Below are positions 5,482-11,561 of a stretch of DNA of 11,561 nt, in pieces. The stretch is from contig JASHQP010000313.1 of NCBI GenBank assembly GCA_030039095.1, positions 1 to 11,561 of the forward strand, read 5' to 3'. Source of the stretch: Streptosporangiaceae bacterium. GTDB lineage: Bacteria; Actinomycetota; Actinomycetes; Streptosporangiales; Streptosporangiaceae. The position numbers and the translations under genes are program-made. The notes under the pieces were generated by a model. It worked only from the letters and a program-made list of their open reading frames with translations. It made no database searches and was not told the DNA's origin. How positions within the stretch are numbered: position 1 is the stretch's first letter; each line of letters starts with the position of its first letter.

Positions 5482-7269
5482 ATGACTTCGGTCGATGAGA
5501 ACACCGGCCTGGTGGAGATGTCCTGGGATCCGATTACCCGGATCGTGGGCAGCCTCGGCATCTATACCAAGATCGACTTCAGCCAGAAGAAGGTCGTCGA
5601 GTGCCACAGCACCTCGTCGATCTTCCGCGGCTACAGCATCTTCATGAAGGGCAAGGACCCGCGGGACGCGCACTTCATCACCAGCCGCATCTGCGGCATC
5701 TGCGGTGACAACCACGCCACCTGCTCGGTCTACAACCAGAACATGGCCTACGGCGTCCGCCCGCCGCACCTCGGCGAGTGGATCATCAACCTGGGCGAGT
5801 CGGCCGAGTACATGTTCGACCACAACATCTTCCAGGAGAACCTGGTCGGGGTGGACTTCTGCGAGCGGATGGTCGGCGAGACCAACCCTGGCGTGCTGGA
5901 ACTGGCCAACCGGACCGAGGCGCCGCACGCGGCCGACCACGGCTACCGCTACATCGGCGACATCATGCGCGCGCTGAACCCGCTCGAGGGCGAGTTCTAC
6001 CGCGAGGCGCTCCAGGTGAGCCGCTCCACGCGGGAGATGTTCTGCCTGATGGAGGGGCGGCACGTGCACCCGTCCACGCTCTACCCGGGTGGCGTGGGCA
6101 CCACCGCGACCGTGCAGTTGTTCACCGACTACCTGACCCGGCTGATGCGGTACGTGGAGTTCATGAAGCGCGTCGTGCCGCTGCACGACGACCTGTTCGA
6201 CTTCTTCTACGAGGCCATGCCCGGCTACGAGGAGGTCGGCCGGCGTCGCGCCGACATGGTCTGCTGGGGCAGCCTCAACGACCCGGAGTACTGCGACTTC
6301 CGGTACGAGAACATGACCAACTGGGGCCGCAAGATGTTCGTCAGCCCCGGCGTGATCAGGGACGGCGAGCTGCTCACCAACGACCTTGTCGAGATCAACC
6401 TCGGGATCCGCATCCTGCTCGGCAGCTCGTACTACGAGGACTGGGAAGACCAGGAGATGTTCGTGACCCGCGACCCGCTGGGCAACCCGGTGGACCGCAG
6501 GCACCCGTGGAACCAGCACACGATCCCGCGGCCCGCCAAGCGCGACTTCGACAGCAAGTACAGCTGGGTCATGTCGCCGCGGTGGTACGACGGCGAGAAC
6601 TACCTGGCGGCCGACACCGGCGGCGGCCCGATCGCCCGGCTCTGGGCGACCGCGCTCGGCGGCCTGGTCGACTTCGGCTACGTGAAGTCGACCGGCAGCA
6701 GCGTGCAGATCAACCTGCCGCGCACGGTCACCAGGCCCGAGGTCACGTTCGAGTGGAAGATCCCGCGGGACAAGGAAGGCCGGCCGCTGTCCAACGCGAT
6801 CGAGCGCGACCGGGCCCGGACGTACTTCCAGGCCTACGCGGCGGCGTGCGCGCTGTACTTCACCGAGAAGGCACTGGCCGAGATCAGGGCCGGGCGGACC
6901 AAGACCTGGGAGCCGTTCAGCGTCCCGGACGAGGCCAACAGCTGCGGGTTCACCGAGGCGGTCCGCGGCGTCCTGTCGCACCACATGGTCATCCGTGGCG
7001 GGAAGATCGCGAACTACCACCCGTACCCGCCGACGCCATGGAACGCCAGCGTCCGCGACGTCTACGGCACGCCGGGGCCCTACGAGGACGCGGTGCAGAA
7101 CACGCCGATCTTCGAGGAGAACCCGCCGGACCAATTCAAGGGCATCGACATCATGCGCGCGGTGCGCAGCTTCGACCCGTGCCTGCCCTGCGGTGTGCAC
7201 ATGTACCTGGGCAACGGCAAGATGCTGGAGAAGGTGCATTCGCCGATGACGGTGACGTTGTCGACCTAA
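5482..7269 (+). CDS. hhyL: Group 1h [NiFe]-hydrogenase large (catalytic) subunit
   Basis: This 595-aa protein has both nickel-binding motifs. L1 is RICGICGDNH with Cys71, Cys74 and His78, and L2 is DPCLPCGVH with Cys567, Cys570 and His573 near the C-terminus. The enzyme splits H2 at the NiFe(CN)2CO centre. The family is usually matured by cleavage after the L2 His, which here would release a 22-residue peptide ending TLST; the endopeptidase encoded at 448-1089 is the expected protease. The length and the L2 form DPCLPCGVH fit the actinobacterial-type group. The ATG at 5482 follows GAGAGAGGGG with normal spacing. It lies 120 bases after hhyS, with hairpins in between, and is followed five bases after its stop by another strong hairpin. 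No frameshift or missing motif is seen. Confidence 0.98.
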   Translation: MTSVDENTGLVEMSWDPITRIVGSLGIYTKIDFSQKKVVECHSTSSIFRGYSIFMKGKDPRDAHFITSRICGICGDNHATCSVYNQNMAYGVRPPHLGEWIINLGESAEYMFDHNIFQENLVGVDFCERMVGETNPGVLELANRTEAPHAADHGYRYIGDIMRALNPLEGEFYREALQVSRSTREMFCLMEGRHVHPSTLYPGGVGTTATVQLFTDYLTRLMRYVEFMKRVVPLHDDLFDFFYEAMPGYEEVGRRRADMVCWGSLNDPEYCDFRYENMTNWGRKMFVSPGVIRDGELLTNDLVEINLGIRILLGSSYYEDWEDQEMFVTRDPLGNPVDRRHPWNQHTIPRPAKRDFDSKYSWVMSPRWYDGENYLAADTGGGPIARLWATALGGLVDFGYVKSTGSSVQINLPRTVTRPEVTFEWKIPRDKEGRPLSNAIERDRARTYFQAYAAACALYFTEKALAEIRAGRTKTWEPFSVPDEANSCGFTEAVRGVLSHHMVIRGGKIANYHPYPPTPWNASVRDVYGTPGPYEDAVQNTPIFEENPPDQFKGIDIMRAVRSFDPCLPCGVHMYLGNGKMLEKVHSPMTVTLST

Positions 7270-7273
7270 GGCC

Positions 7274-7309
7274 CTGGGCCGGCCCGGACCCGCGTTCGGG
7301 CCGGCCCAG
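7274..7309 (+). terminator. Strong hairpin after hhyL (partial terminator or mRNA stabiliser)
   Basis: CTGGGCCGGCCCG (7274-7286) and CGGGCCGGCCCAG (7297-7309) are perfect 13-bp arms. Three more inner pairs, one of them G-U, extend the stem to 16 bp with a CCGC loop. It begins five bases after the hhyL stop. There is no T-run, as is common for high-GC bacteria. The accessory genes continue 45 bases later with no clear new promoter, so attenuation or 3'-end protection is more likely than full termination. Confidence 0.65.
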
Positions 7310-7340
7310 CCCCATCATTGGCCGCCCGGACGACCGGCAC

Positions 7341-7345
7341 GGAGG
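7341..7345 (+). promoter_or_regulatory. Ribosome binding site deciding the NifU/Rieske start
   Basis: GGAGG lies eight bases before ATG at 7354. This favours that start over a TTG at 7318, which has no such site and would follow the hhyL hairpin directly. Confidence 0.6.
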
Positions 7346-7353
7346 CGAGGCGA

Positions 7354-8232
7354 ATGAGCGGCGTTCGAGATGTCGGCGCTCGGGTCGAGGAACTGCTCGG
7401 GGCGCTGCGTTCCGGAACGATCAGGGATGCGGGACCGGCGGCGGAGGAGCTGGTCCGGCTGCTCGTCGGCCTCTACGGCGACGGCCTCACCCACATCGTG
7501 ACCGGCCTGCGCGAGCAGGGCGAGCCCGGCGTGGCGATGCTGCACAGGCTGACCGAGGACCCCCTGGTCGAGAGCCTGCTGCTGCTGCACGACCTGCACC
7601 CGCTGGACGTCGACGCGCGGATCCAGCGCGCCCTGGACCGGGTCCGGCCCTACCTGGGCTCGCACGCCGGGGGCGTGGAGTACCTCGGGGTTACCGACGG
7701 CGTGGCCCGGCTGAAGCTCGAAGGCAGCTGCCACGGCTGCCCGTCCTCCACCGCGACCGTGCAGCTGGCGATCGAGGGAGCCGTGCAGGAGGCCGCGCCC
7801 GAGGTCACGGACGTGGTGGTGGAGGGCATGACGGCCCCGCCCGGCCCGCAGTTGCTGCAGATCGGCCGGCGTCCCGGAGCCGGAGCCCATGCCGATGGGC
7901 CGGAACGCGACGCGAACTGGGTGACCCTGCCCGGAATCGGCCCGCCGAGTGCGCGGCCGGTCAGCGTCGCCGCGGGTGACCTGGCCGTGATCGTGTGCTC
8001 GGTGCGGGGGACCCTCTACGCCTACCGCGACGGCTGCGCCGCGTGCGGTTCCTCGCTGGCCGACGGGACGCTGGAGCGCGAGCAGCTCGGCTGCCCCGGC
8101 TGCGGCGCCCGCTACAACGTGCGCCTGGCGGGCCGGGGCCTGGACGACCCCGCGCTGCACCTGGAACCGCTGCCGCTGCTCACCGACAGCGCGGGCGTTC
8201 ACGTCGCCGTGCCCGAATCGGTCGTTTCATGA
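7354..8232 (+). CDS. NifU C-terminal domain fused to a Rieske-like four-cysteine domain
   Basis: The protein is 292 aa from ATG 7354. Residues 1-85 are helical and unassigned. Residues about 95-158 are a NifU C-terminal-type domain: VRPYLGSHAGGVEYLGV, then GSCHGCPSS with Cys126 and Cys129, which in the family carries a transferable FeS cluster. Residues about 188-276 look like a Rieske fold, with DGCAACGSSLADG and LGCPGCGARYNV. The two His ligands of a Rieske centre are missing, leaving Cys228, Cys231, Cys247 and Cys250. That makes it more like a four-Cys metal site (rubredoxin-like Fe, Zn, or an all-Cys [2Fe-2S]). It could load clusters into HhyS or act as an electron acceptor. NifU/Rieske-like genes are known next to group 1h hydrogenases. 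The next gene overlaps by four bases (ATGA). Confidence 0.88.
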   Translation: MSGVRDVGARVEELLGALRSGTIRDAGPAAEELVRLLVGLYGDGLTHIVTGLREQGEPGVAMLHRLTEDPLVESLLLLHDLHPLDVDARIQRALDRVRPYLGSHAGGVEYLGVTDGVARLKLEGSCHGCPSSTATVQLAIEGAVQEAAPEVTDVVVEGMTAPPGPQLLQIGRRPGAGAHADGPERDANWVTLPGIGPPSARPVSVAAGDLAVIVCSVRGTLYAYRDGCAACGSSLADGTLEREQLGCPGCGARYNVRLAGRGLDDPALHLEPLPLLTDSAGVHVAVPESVVS

Positions 8233-8966
8233 GCACGGGCCTGCGCCGGTTCGTGCCCGGAGCGCCCCAGGAAGCACCGCCGGCCAGGCCAGCAGCCGAA
8301 CCGGCGCCGGGCCCGGCCGGGTCCGCCCAGCAGGCGCCCGAGGAGAAGTGCGAGTTCTGCGCCGCCACGATCCCCGCCGAGCACGGCCACGTGGCCGACC
8401 TCGACGCTGCGACGCTGATGTGCGCCTGCCGCGCCTGCTACCTGCTGTTCACCCATTCCGGCGCCGGGCAGACCTGGCAGCAGGATCCGCAGCCCGAGCA
8501 GGAGCGGCGGATGGGCCGGGCGCGCTACCGCGCGATTCCCGACCGCTACCGCACCGACCCGGCGCACCCGGTCGTCCAGGCCGACTGGGACGCCCTCGAG
8601 ATCCCGGTCGGCCTGGCGTTCTTCCTGCGCAGTTCGGCCACCGGAGAGACGACCGCGTTCTACCCGAGCCCCGCCGGCGCGACCGAGTGCCGCCTCGACC
8701 TGGAGGCCTGGGGCCGGATCGCGGAAGGGCACCCGCTGGTGTCCTCCGCCGAGCCGGACGTCGAGGCGATCCTGATCTCGCGCGGGGAGCGCGACCAGCC
8801 TGGCATCGAAACGTTCCTGGTCCCGATCGATGCCTGCTACGAGCTGGCCGGGCGGATGCGCCTGGAATGGCACGGCTTCGACGGCGGGGCGGAGGCCCGG
8901 GCGAGCATCGCCGCGTTCCTCGGCCGCGTGCGCGGGCGCTGCGCGGATCTGGGTCAGGGGCCCTGA
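8229..8966 (+). CDS. DUF5947-type protein with N-terminal zinc-ribbon-like motif
   Basis: The protein is 245 aa, and its ATG overlaps the stop of the NifU/Rieske gene. Residues 1-38 are Pro/Ala-rich and probably flexible. Residues 40-74 hold KCEFC (Cys41, Cys44) and CACRAC (Cys65, Cys67, Cys70), a likely zinc or FeS site. Residues 90-245 form a mixed alpha/beta region (GLAFFLRSSATGETTAFYPSPAGATEC, then VEAILISRG and a C-terminal helix) with no recognised catalytic motif. As recalled, it matches the family annotated DUF5947 in actinobacterial hydrogenase loci; no function is known. It ends one base before the DUF6084-type gene, so co-translation is likely. A role in assembly or electron transfer is inferred from position. 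Confidence 0.8.
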   Translation: MSTGLRRFVPGAPQEAPPARPAAEPAPGPAGSAQQAPEEKCEFCAATIPAEHGHVADLDAATLMCACRACYLLFTHSGAGQTWQQDPQPEQERRMGRARYRAIPDRYRTDPAHPVVQADWDALEIPVGLAFFLRSSATGETTAFYPSPAGATECRLDLEAWGRIAEGHPLVSSAEPDVEAILISRGERDQPGIETFLVPIDACYELAGRMRLEWHGFDGGAEARASIAAFLGRVRGRCADLGQGP

Positions 8967-8967
8967 G

Positions 8968-9612
8968 ATGGCCGAGCTCGCGTTCGACTGTGTCGGGGCA
9001 CGGGCCGACAAGTACGCGGTCGCCCCGTCGATGTCGCTCGTCCTGCGGATCGCGGAGACCAGCGGGCAGAAGGTCGAGGCGATCGCGCTGCGCTGCCAGA
9101 TCAGGATCGAGCCGACCCGGCGCCGCTACTCCGACGCCGAGGCCGAGCGGCTGAACGACCTGTTCGGCGACACCAAGCGCTGGGCCGACACGCTCAAGCC
9201 GCTGCAGTTCGCGAACGTGTCGGTGATGGTGCCGGGCTTCACCGGCAGCACCGAGGTGGACCTGCCGGTGATGCTCAGCTACGACCTGGAGATCGGGTCG
9301 ACCAGGTACTTCGCCGGCCTGGAGGACGGCGAGATCCCGCTGCTGCTGCTGTTCAGCGGCACGGTGTTCACGAACCTGGACGGCAGGCTGCAGGCGCAGC
9401 AGGTGCCGTGGAGCAAAGAGGCGTCCTACCGCCTGCCGGTCAGCCTCTGGCGCGAGGCCATCGACATGCACTTCCCCGACAGTGCCTGGATCCGGATGAG
9501 CCTGCACACGCTGGACGAGCTGCAGCGCTTCAAGAACCGCGAGGCGCTGCCCACCTGGGACGCGACGATCACGGCGCTGCTCGCGCGCTGCAGGGCGGAG
9601 GAGCCGTCGTGA
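8968..9612 (+). CDS. DUF6084-type protein of the hydrogenase accessory block
   Basis: This 214-aa protein starts MAELAFDCVGARADKYAV. It is rich in alternating beta strands (SLVLRIAETSGQKVEAIALRCQIRI, DLPVMLSYDLEI, IPLLLLFSGTVF), with a helical insert around 55-75 and a helical C-terminus (LDELQRFKNREALPTWDATITALLA). There is no signal peptide, membrane segment or Cys cluster. As recalled it matches DUF6084, a family seen with actinobacterial hydrogenases; the function is unknown. It starts one base after the DUF5947-type stop and overlaps the next gene by four bases (GTGA), so it belongs to one translational unit with both. The fold suggests a structural or binding protein rather than an enzyme, which is inference. 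Confidence 0.82.
   Translation: MAELAFDCVGARADKYAVAPSMSLVLRIAETSGQKVEAIALRCQIRIEPTRRRYSDAEAERLNDLFGDTKRWADTLKPLQFANVSVMVPGFTGSTEVDLPVMLSYDLEIGSTRYFAGLEDGEIPLLLLFSGTVFTNLDGRLQAQQVPWSKEASYRLPVSLWREAIDMHFPDSAWIRMSLHTLDELQRFKNREALPTWDATITALLARCRAEEPS
9597..9601 (+). promoter_or_regulatory. Ribosome binding site deciding a GTG start
   Basis: GGAGG lies seven bases before GTG at 9609 and thirteen bases before ATG at 9615. This favours the GTG, which also gives the GTGA overlap used elsewhere in the locus. Confidence 0.55.
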
Positions 9613-11060
9613 GGATGGACTCCGGGCACCTCGAGCACGCGCGCAGGGTCGCCGACGCGATCCTGTACGAGGGGTACCTGCTGTACCCGTACCGGGGGTC
9701 GGCGCAGAAGAACCAGGTGCGGTTCCAGTTCGGCGTCCTCATGCCGGCGGCCTACTGCCAGGCCGACCCGAGCGAGACCTCCGCCTTCCAGACCGAGTGC
9801 CTGGCCGAATGCGCCGACGACGCCCAGGTGCTGGTCACGGTGCGGTTCCTGCAACTGCAGCACAGGATTGTGCAGGAGGTTCCGCCCGGCGGCGGCGAGC
9901 CGCGCGACGTCGCGTCGCTCGAGGTGGACGGCACCGAGTACACGTCCTGGCAGGAGGCCGCCGAGCGGCAGCAGCAGGCGTCGGCGAGCGTCGGCGCGCT
10001 GCTCGGCCGGGACAAGAACCTGGAGTTCCACATCGGCTCCGGGGAGAGCACCGAGGACCTCACCGACGCCGCCGGCCGCCGGGCCGGGCGGCTGATCCGC
10101 CGCTGGGCCGGGCTCGACGGGCGAATCCAGCTGAGCGCCGCGCGCGTCGCCGGGCCGTACGGGGCGCTGCGGCTGCGGCTGCGGGTAGAGAACCGGGCGG
10201 ACCCCGAGGTCCCGCCCCGTACCAGGGACGACGCCCTGGGTTACGCCATGATCGCCGCACACGCCCTGATCGGCGTGCCGGGCGGGGCGTTCCTCTCCCA
10301 GACCGACCCGCCGGAGTGGGCCGCCGCGGAGGTGGCAGCGTGCACCAACATCGGCACCTGGCCGGTGCTCGCCGGGCCGGCCGAGTGCCGTGACCTGATG
10401 CTGTCGTCGCCGGTGATCCTCTACGACCATCCCGAGGTGGCGGCGGAGAGCGCGGGCGACCTGTTCGACGCCACCGAGATCGACGAGATCCTGACGCTGC
10501 GCACCCTCGCGCTGACCGACGCCGAGAAGCGGGAGGCCCGGGCGACCGACCCGCGCGCGGCCCAGCTCATGGACCGCATGGACAGCATGCCGCCGGAGAT
10601 GCTCGAGCGCATGCACGGGGCGATCCGGTACCTGAAGTCGGTGCCGGGACGGGGCGCGCCGCACACGCAGCCCGGCTTCCCGGCGGGCCCGTCCGGCCCT
10701 GACGACCCGTTCCGGGATCCGATCATGGACCGGCCGCAGGTGCCGTGGTGGGACCCGGGCGCGGACACCTCGGTGTCGCCGGAAACCGATCATGTCGTCA
10801 TCGACGGCGTCAGCGTCGCGCGCGGCAGCAGGGTCAGGATGCGCCCGGGTTCCCGGCGCGCCGACGCGCAGGACCTGTTCCTGGCCGGGCGCACGGCGGT
10901 GGTCGAGGCCGTGCTCAGCGATGTCGACGGCCAGGTGCACGTGGCCGTGACGCCGGACGACGACCCAGCGGCCGACCTGCAGCGCAGCCACGGCAGGTTC
11001 CTCTACTTCGCCCCCGACGAGATCGAGCCCATCGGCCAGGAAGAGGGGAGGGGGAGATGA
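9609..11060 (+). CDS. Unnamed 483-aa hydrogenase-associated protein
   Basis: The protein is 483 aa from GTG 9609 (481 from ATG 9615). The N-terminus, LEHARRVADAILYEGYLLYPYRGSAQKNQVRFQFGVL, and the strand-rich region to about residue 240 match no family I can name with a function. A middle helical section (about 290-360, LTLRTLALTDAEKREARATDPRAAQLMDRMDSMPPEMLERM) is followed by a Pro/Gly-rich linker (PGRGAPHTQPGFPAGPSG). The last 90 residues (from about 394, VVIDGVSVARGSRVRMRP) look like a compact beta-barrel ending GRFLYFAPDEIEPI. As recalled, similar proteins occur in actinobacterial hydrogenase clusters. No membrane segment or catalytic motif is visible. Its size and modular build would suit a scaffold for the hydrogenase, which is inference. 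It overlaps its neighbours at both ends (GTGA, ATGA). Confidence 0.88.
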   Translation: MRMDSGHLEHARRVADAILYEGYLLYPYRGSAQKNQVRFQFGVLMPAAYCQADPSETSAFQTECLAECADDAQVLVTVRFLQLQHRIVQEVPPGGGEPRDVASLEVDGTEYTSWQEAAERQQQASASVGALLGRDKNLEFHIGSGESTEDLTDAAGRRAGRLIRRWAGLDGRIQLSAARVAGPYGALRLRLRVENRADPEVPPRTRDDALGYAMIAAHALIGVPGGAFLSQTDPPEWAAAEVAACTNIGTWPVLAGPAECRDLMLSSPVILYDHPEVAAESAGDLFDATEIDEILTLRTLALTDAEKREARATDPRAAQLMDRMDSMPPEMLERMHGAIRYLKSVPGRGAPHTQPGFPAGPSGPDDPFRDPIMDRPQVPWWDPGADTSVSPETDHVVIDGVSVARGSRVRMRPGSRRADAQDLFLAGRTAVVEAVLSDVDGQVHVAVTPDDDPAADLQRSHGRFLYFAPDEIEPIGQEEGRGR

Positions 11061-11161
11061 TCAGCAGGTTGGTCAAGGCGGCAGTGCTCGCCGCCGTGCT
11101 GGCGGTGGTCGTTCAGTCGCTGCCAGACATCAAGCGCTACCTCGAGCTCCGCGAGATGTAG
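11057..11161 (+). CDS. 34-aa single-pass membrane peptide (DUF6893-like)
   Basis: The ORF MISRLVKAAVLAAVLAVVVQSLPDIKRYLELREM is 34 aa (sequence read in two parts: MISRLVKAAVLAAVLAVVVQ, then SLPDIKRYLELREM). The ATG overlaps the stop of the 483-aa gene (ATGA) and follows a GGGAGGGGGAG tract, so translation is well supported despite the small size. Residues about 7-20 form one hydrophobic helix, and the end SLPDIKRYLELREM is a charged amphipathic tail. The pattern matches, as recalled, the actinobacterial small-protein family DUF6893. It could be a membrane tether or a small subunit of the hydrogenase complex. That is inference from its place at the end of the operon. Confidence 0.75.
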   Translation: MISRLVKAAVLAAVLAVVVQSLPDIKRYLELREM

Positions 11162-11210
11162 CCGGCGCAGGTCCGAACCGGAAGGCAGAACCAGGAAGCA
11201 GGCGGGAAGT

Positions 11211-11468
11211 ATGGAGACGATTGTGGGGTTCGTGGCCGGCTACCTGGTCGGGACCCGTGAGGGAAAAGACGGCCTGGAGCGGATGCGTTCCTCCTGGCAT
11301 TCGATCAGGACCTCGCCCGAGGTGCGCAAGCTGGCGGCGGACGCGGTAACCCTCGTCGAGTCGGCGGTGCGCCAGCGGTCGGGCCTCTCCGGCATCGGCG
11401 GGCTGGGCAACGTCACCGACATGCTCGTGCGGCGGGCGGTCGGCGCCCGCGAGGGACGCGCCGCCTGA
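11211..11468 (+). CDS. 85-aa YtxH-like small protein
   Basis: This 85-aa protein starts METIVGFVAGYLVGTREGKDGLERM. The short hydrophobic N-terminus with spaced Gly (VGFVAGYLVG) followed by a charged helix resembles YtxH-type proteins, a loosely defined small membrane or stress family. The rest (SWHSIRTSPEVRKLAADAVTLVESAVRQ) is an amphipathic helix, then a Gly-rich turn and a final helix MLVRRAVGAREG. The ATG follows a purine-rich GGCGGGAAG with a 49-base gap after the membrane peptide. It is likely the last gene of the rightward train. The YtxH label is tentative and the function unknown; association with the membrane next to the hydrogenase is plausible. Confidence 0.75.
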   Translation: METIVGFVAGYLVGTREGKDGLERMRSSWHSIRTSPEVRKLAADAVTLVESAVRQRSGLSGIGGLGNVTDMLVRRAVGAREGRAA

Positions 11469-11484
11469 CCGGCCGCGCGCCAGC

Positions 11485-11535
11485 GGCTGACGGGCCCGCC
11501 GGGGCTTTACGGCTGACGGGCCGCCGGTGCTTTAC
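11485..11535. repeat. Tandem repeat of about 26 bp, two copies
   Basis: GGCTGACGGG begins both copies (11485 and 11511), and GCTTTAC ends both (to 11510 and to 11535). The second copy lacks one C and has one substitution, making it 25 bases. It lies just after the last gene, in non-coding sequence, and more copies could lie beyond the window. It may be a relic of replication slippage or part of a terminator region. No function is evident. Confidence 0.7.
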
Positions 11536-11561
11536 CGCGTGGGCGTCGCCCGGCCGGGGGC

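Noticed and set aside
5778..7979. A 733-codon plus-strand frame across hhyL and the NifU/Rieske gene
   Set aside because: It is out of frame with both real genes and is Arg/Pro/Gly-rich low-complexity translation typical of a shifted GC-rich reading.

Overview
The window comes from a high-GC actinobacterium. Most gene junctions are 4-base ATGA or GTGA overlaps, codons are strongly G/C-ending, GTG starts are frequent, and the gene families are typical of soil Actinobacteria. The genus cannot be fixed from this sequence alone. The locus encodes a group 1h (formerly group 5, 'actinobacterial-type') [NiFe]-hydrogenase, the class known for high-affinity and O2-insensitive oxidation of atmospheric H2 during starvation or sporulation.

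Layout: two gene trains diverge from a roughly 350-bp regulatory region (about 3944-4293). The rightward train holds the structural genes hhyS (4294-5361) and hhyL (5482-7269), separated by a 120-bp spacer with three successive hairpins. A 16-bp-stem hairpin follows hhyL. Then comes a tightly packed accessory block: a NifU/Rieske-like protein (7354-8232), a DUF5947-type zinc-ribbon protein (8229-8966), a DUF6084-type protein (8968-9612), an unnamed 483-aa protein (9609-11060), a 34-aa membrane peptide (11057-11161) and an 85-aa YtxH-like protein (11211-11468). A tandem repeat of about 26 bp lies beyond it.

The leftward train starts with a regulator that joins a degenerate HATPase-like domain to a C-terminal XRE-type HTH (3311-3943). 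It continues with a cytosolic YceI-family protein (2604-3200), a divergent SIS protein (1984-2607), a HypC-like protein with a displaced Cys motif (1775-1987), a second SIS protein (1086-1778), the hydrogenase maturation endopeptidase (448-1089), canonical hypC (162-434) and the 5' end of hypD (runs off the left edge). Genes from YceI to the endopeptidase are all joined by 4-base overlaps.

How they fit together: HypC and HypD build the Fe(CN)2CO unit, the endopeptidase trims HhyL after nickel insertion, and HhyS carries three predicted [4Fe-4S] clusters, one with an Asp ligand. The NifU/Rieske-like protein could load FeS clusters or act as an electron acceptor. The most novel material is the SIS / HypC-like / SIS module, in which the two SIS proteins appear to have lost complementary sets of GmhA catalytic residues. 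Next is the conserved-looking but functionally unassigned block downstream of the NifU/Rieske gene, ending in small membrane proteins. All family assignments were made by eye from the translated sequence.
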